From: Chloracidobacterium sp. UBA3360
GTDB taxonomy: Bacteria; Acidobacteriota; Blastocatellia; Pyrinomonadales; Pyrinomonadaceae
NCBI GenBank assembly: GCA_002360555.1
Contig: DEQS01000017.1
Coordinates: forward strand, 1-64,000
Direction of reading: 5' to 3'
DNA: 64,000 nt
Numbering within the stretch: position 1 is the first letter of the stretch; each line of letters begins with the position of its first letter. Positions 62,449 through 64,000 of this stretch are shown in pieces. Both the position numbers and the translations under genes were made by a program. The notes under the pieces are model-generated. The model had not been told where the DNA came from, ran no database searches, and worked only from the letters and a program-made list of their open reading frames with translations.

Positions 62449-64000
62449 TTAGGCGACCAATTTCAACCCGTAATAAATAAAATATCCGATCACGGCCAGG
62501 GCTCCGAGCAGGATGATCGCAGCGTACGAGCGGACAAAACCAACTTGCAGCCCGCGAACAAGATTACCGGCTTCCATCACAAAATGGCCGATGCCGTTGA
62601 CGATGCCGTCGATAAAGCCGACATCAAATCCTTTCCACAGACGCTCACGCGAGAGCCGCGTTATCGGATCGACGATGTAGCCGTTGTAAAGCTCGTCGAG
62701 CCGCCATTTTTGTTCGAGTATCTTTGGCATTTTGCGCAAAGGGCTCTTTAAGAACAGCGCAAAGCCAAGCACAATACCAAATACCGCCATCACGACCGAA
62801 AGCCCGGCGAGCATACGCTCTTTCTGCACAACTTCGGGCTCGTGCGACTCGGCATTTTCTTTTGCCTTGATCGCCGTTTCTGTTTTATTTTCGGCGATGA
62901 CGGGTTCGAGTACGTGCTCAAACGTGTTCGCTTCTTTTATTCCGACTAGCGAACTCATCGCATACGGCACGCCAACCAAGCCGCCGACGGTCGATAGAAA
63001 CGCCAAAATGATCAGCGGCATCGTCATCACCCAAGGCGATTCGTGCGGCCTAAATCCGGCCGGCAGAGCGTGGTGATGCTCGTCTTCGTCGTCGTGATCA
63101 TCGTGGACAGCATCGTGCTCTGCGTCATGGTGATGTGTGTCGTCATGGGCGGCGTCAGCGTGAGCCTCATCAGGCAAAACTTCGTGGAAACGCTCCGTTC
63201 CCCAAAAAGTCATGACCATCATGCGGGTCATGTAAACCGCGGTCAGGATCGCCGTGATCGCGGCGATGCCCCACAAAAACTCTTCGCCCGGAAATACACC
63301 TGCCGGGAAATATCTGTCAGCCGCAAATGTTTTATAAAGGATCTCGTCCTTTGAGAAAAATCCCGCCCAGATCGGAATGCCGCAGATCGCAAGCCAACCC
63401 ATCGCCATCGTGATGAACGTTATGGGCATGTACTTTTTCAAATTGCCCATCTTTCGCATGTCCTGCTCATGGTGCATTCCGTGGATGACCGAGCCGGAGC
63501 CGAGGAATAAAAGGGCTTTGAAAAACGCGTGTGTCATCACGTGAAAGATCGCTACCGTGAAAGCACCGACGCCTGCCGCGAGGAACATAAATCCGAGCTG
63601 CGAAACGGTCGAGTAAGCGAGGACTTTCTTGATATCGTTCTGAGCGATCGCAATTGTCGCCGCAAATATCGCCGTTGCCGCACCGATCACCGCAACGATC
63701 CACATCGCGGTCGGGGCAAATTGGTAAATCGCATTGGCACGGACAACCAGATAAACACCCGCCGTGACCATCGTCGCCGCGTGGATAAGAGCCGAAACCG
63801 GAGTCGGCCCGGCCATCGCATCCGGCAGCCATGTGAGCAGAGGGATCTGAGCCGATTTACCGGTCGCACCGATAAAGAAAAGCACTGCGGCAGACGTCAG
63901 CCCACCCGCAAAGATCGCTCCCCACGTGAATGGATCGGCGGTCATGTGCTCCGCAACAAACGTAAATACGCTGTGAACCTGCTGACCGTCCACGACCTTG
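62449..64000 (-). CDS. nuoL: NADH-quinone oxidoreductase subunit L (N-terminus outside window)
   Basis: The frame is open to the window end, so the first part (probably 100-150 residues) is missing; the GTG at 63993 is not the start. NuoL is the distal pump with a lateral helix. Seen: GKSAQIPLLTWLPDAMAGPTPVSALIHAATMV, NDIKKVLAYSTVSQLGFM, HGMHHEQDMRKMGNLKKYMP and the C-terminal lateral-helix and last-TM region. Unusual: a His/Asp-rich hydrophilic loop of about 40 residues (63060-63175, AAHDDTHHHDAEHD) between two membrane helices, absent from E. coli NuoL. Confidence 0.95.
   Translation of the reverse strand, partial: KVVDGQQVHSVFTFVAEHMTADPFTWGAIFAGGLTSAAVLFFIGATGKSAQIPLLTWLPDAMAGPTPVSALIHAATMVTAGVYLVVRANAIYQFAPTAMWIVAVIGAATAIFAATIAIAQNDIKKVLAYSTVSQLGFMFLAAGVGAFTVAIFHVMTHAFFKALLFLGSGSVIHGMHHEQDMRKMGNLKKYMPITFITMAMGWLAICGIPIWAGFFSKDEILYKTFAADRYFPAGVFPGEEFLWGIAAITAILTAVYMTRMMVMTFWGTERFHEVLPDEAHADAAHDDTHHHDAEHDAVHDDHDDEDEHHHALPAGFRPHESPWVMTMPLIILAFLSTVGGLVGVPYAMSSLVGIKEANTFEHVLEPVIAENKTETAIKAKENAESHEPEVVQKERMLAGLSVVMAVFGIVLGFALFLKSPLRKMPKILEQKWRLDELYNGYIVDPITRLSRERLWKGFDVGFIDGIVNGIGHFVMEAGNLVRGLQVGFVRSYAAIILLGALAVIGYFIYYGLKLVA

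Overview
The window looks like one end of a contig from a free-living Gram-negative bacterium, most likely Acidobacteriota of the Blastocatellia / Pyrinomonadaceae type. This is an inference. It rests on the large secreted mosaic proteins (FG-GAP, kelch, carboxypeptidase-regulatory-like C-termini), a subtilase ending in GVLVGD repeats, lipoprotein and murein-transglycosylase genes, and dispersed CTTTGCG-type intergenic inverted repeats. I see no phage, plasmid, transposase, rRNA or CRISPR. The first 16 bases match the 3' end of an Illumina adapter, so the left edge is an assembly end, not biology.

Layout. 1-11 kb: the 3' part of a secreted kelch/beta-strand-repeat protein, a small membrane protein, a glycine-zipper secreted protein, a PIN protein behind a TPR/double-retropepsin protein, an Ogg2-type DNA glycosylase, and a coupled signalling pair (degenerate NTPase-HATPase; PocR-GAF-GAF-GGDEF). 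11-14 kb: a 14-repeat FG-GAP secreted protein. 14-25 kb: a DUF2383 protein, then a long minus-strand run mazG-like - coaE - two substrate-binding lipoproteins - oppB - oppC - unknown - oppD - oppF (oppF carries an N-terminal zinc ribbon), with folD upstream. 25-32 kb: Slt-type transglycosylase, SCO1-like copper lipoprotein, S9 peptidase, MtaD/SsnA-like deaminase. 32-40 kb: FG-GAP/kelch/P-domain mosaic, small transglycosylase, membrane PAS-GGDEF-EAL protein, GNAT. 40-46 kb: S8 subtilase, malate dehydrogenase, secreted amidohydrolase, second glycine-zipper protein. 46-53 kb: unknown secreted protein, penicillin-acylase family protein, tRNA-Leu(UAA), NfeD, secreted HExxH protein, PP2C phosphatase, cystathionine gamma-synthase/lyase with a divergent LysR gene. 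54-58.5 kb: PilZ protein, YbdK ligase, M13 peptidase, class-I glutamine amidotransferase. 58.5-64 kb: end of a complex I operon (nuoL partial, nuoM, nuoN) followed by two unknown genes.

Themes. The region is rich in exported proteins: peptide import, peptide and murein degradation, and surface mosaics sharing one C-terminal module. Two c-di-GMP enzymes and a PilZ protein imply second-messenger control. The most unusual signal is in the subtilase at 40162-42726. Between its signal peptide and protease domain lies a region that aligns by eye, almost residue for residue, with the first AAA+ domain of ClpB/ClpA. Its Walker A is destroyed and its Walker B is kept, giving an apparently ATP-dead Clp-derived module on an exported protease.
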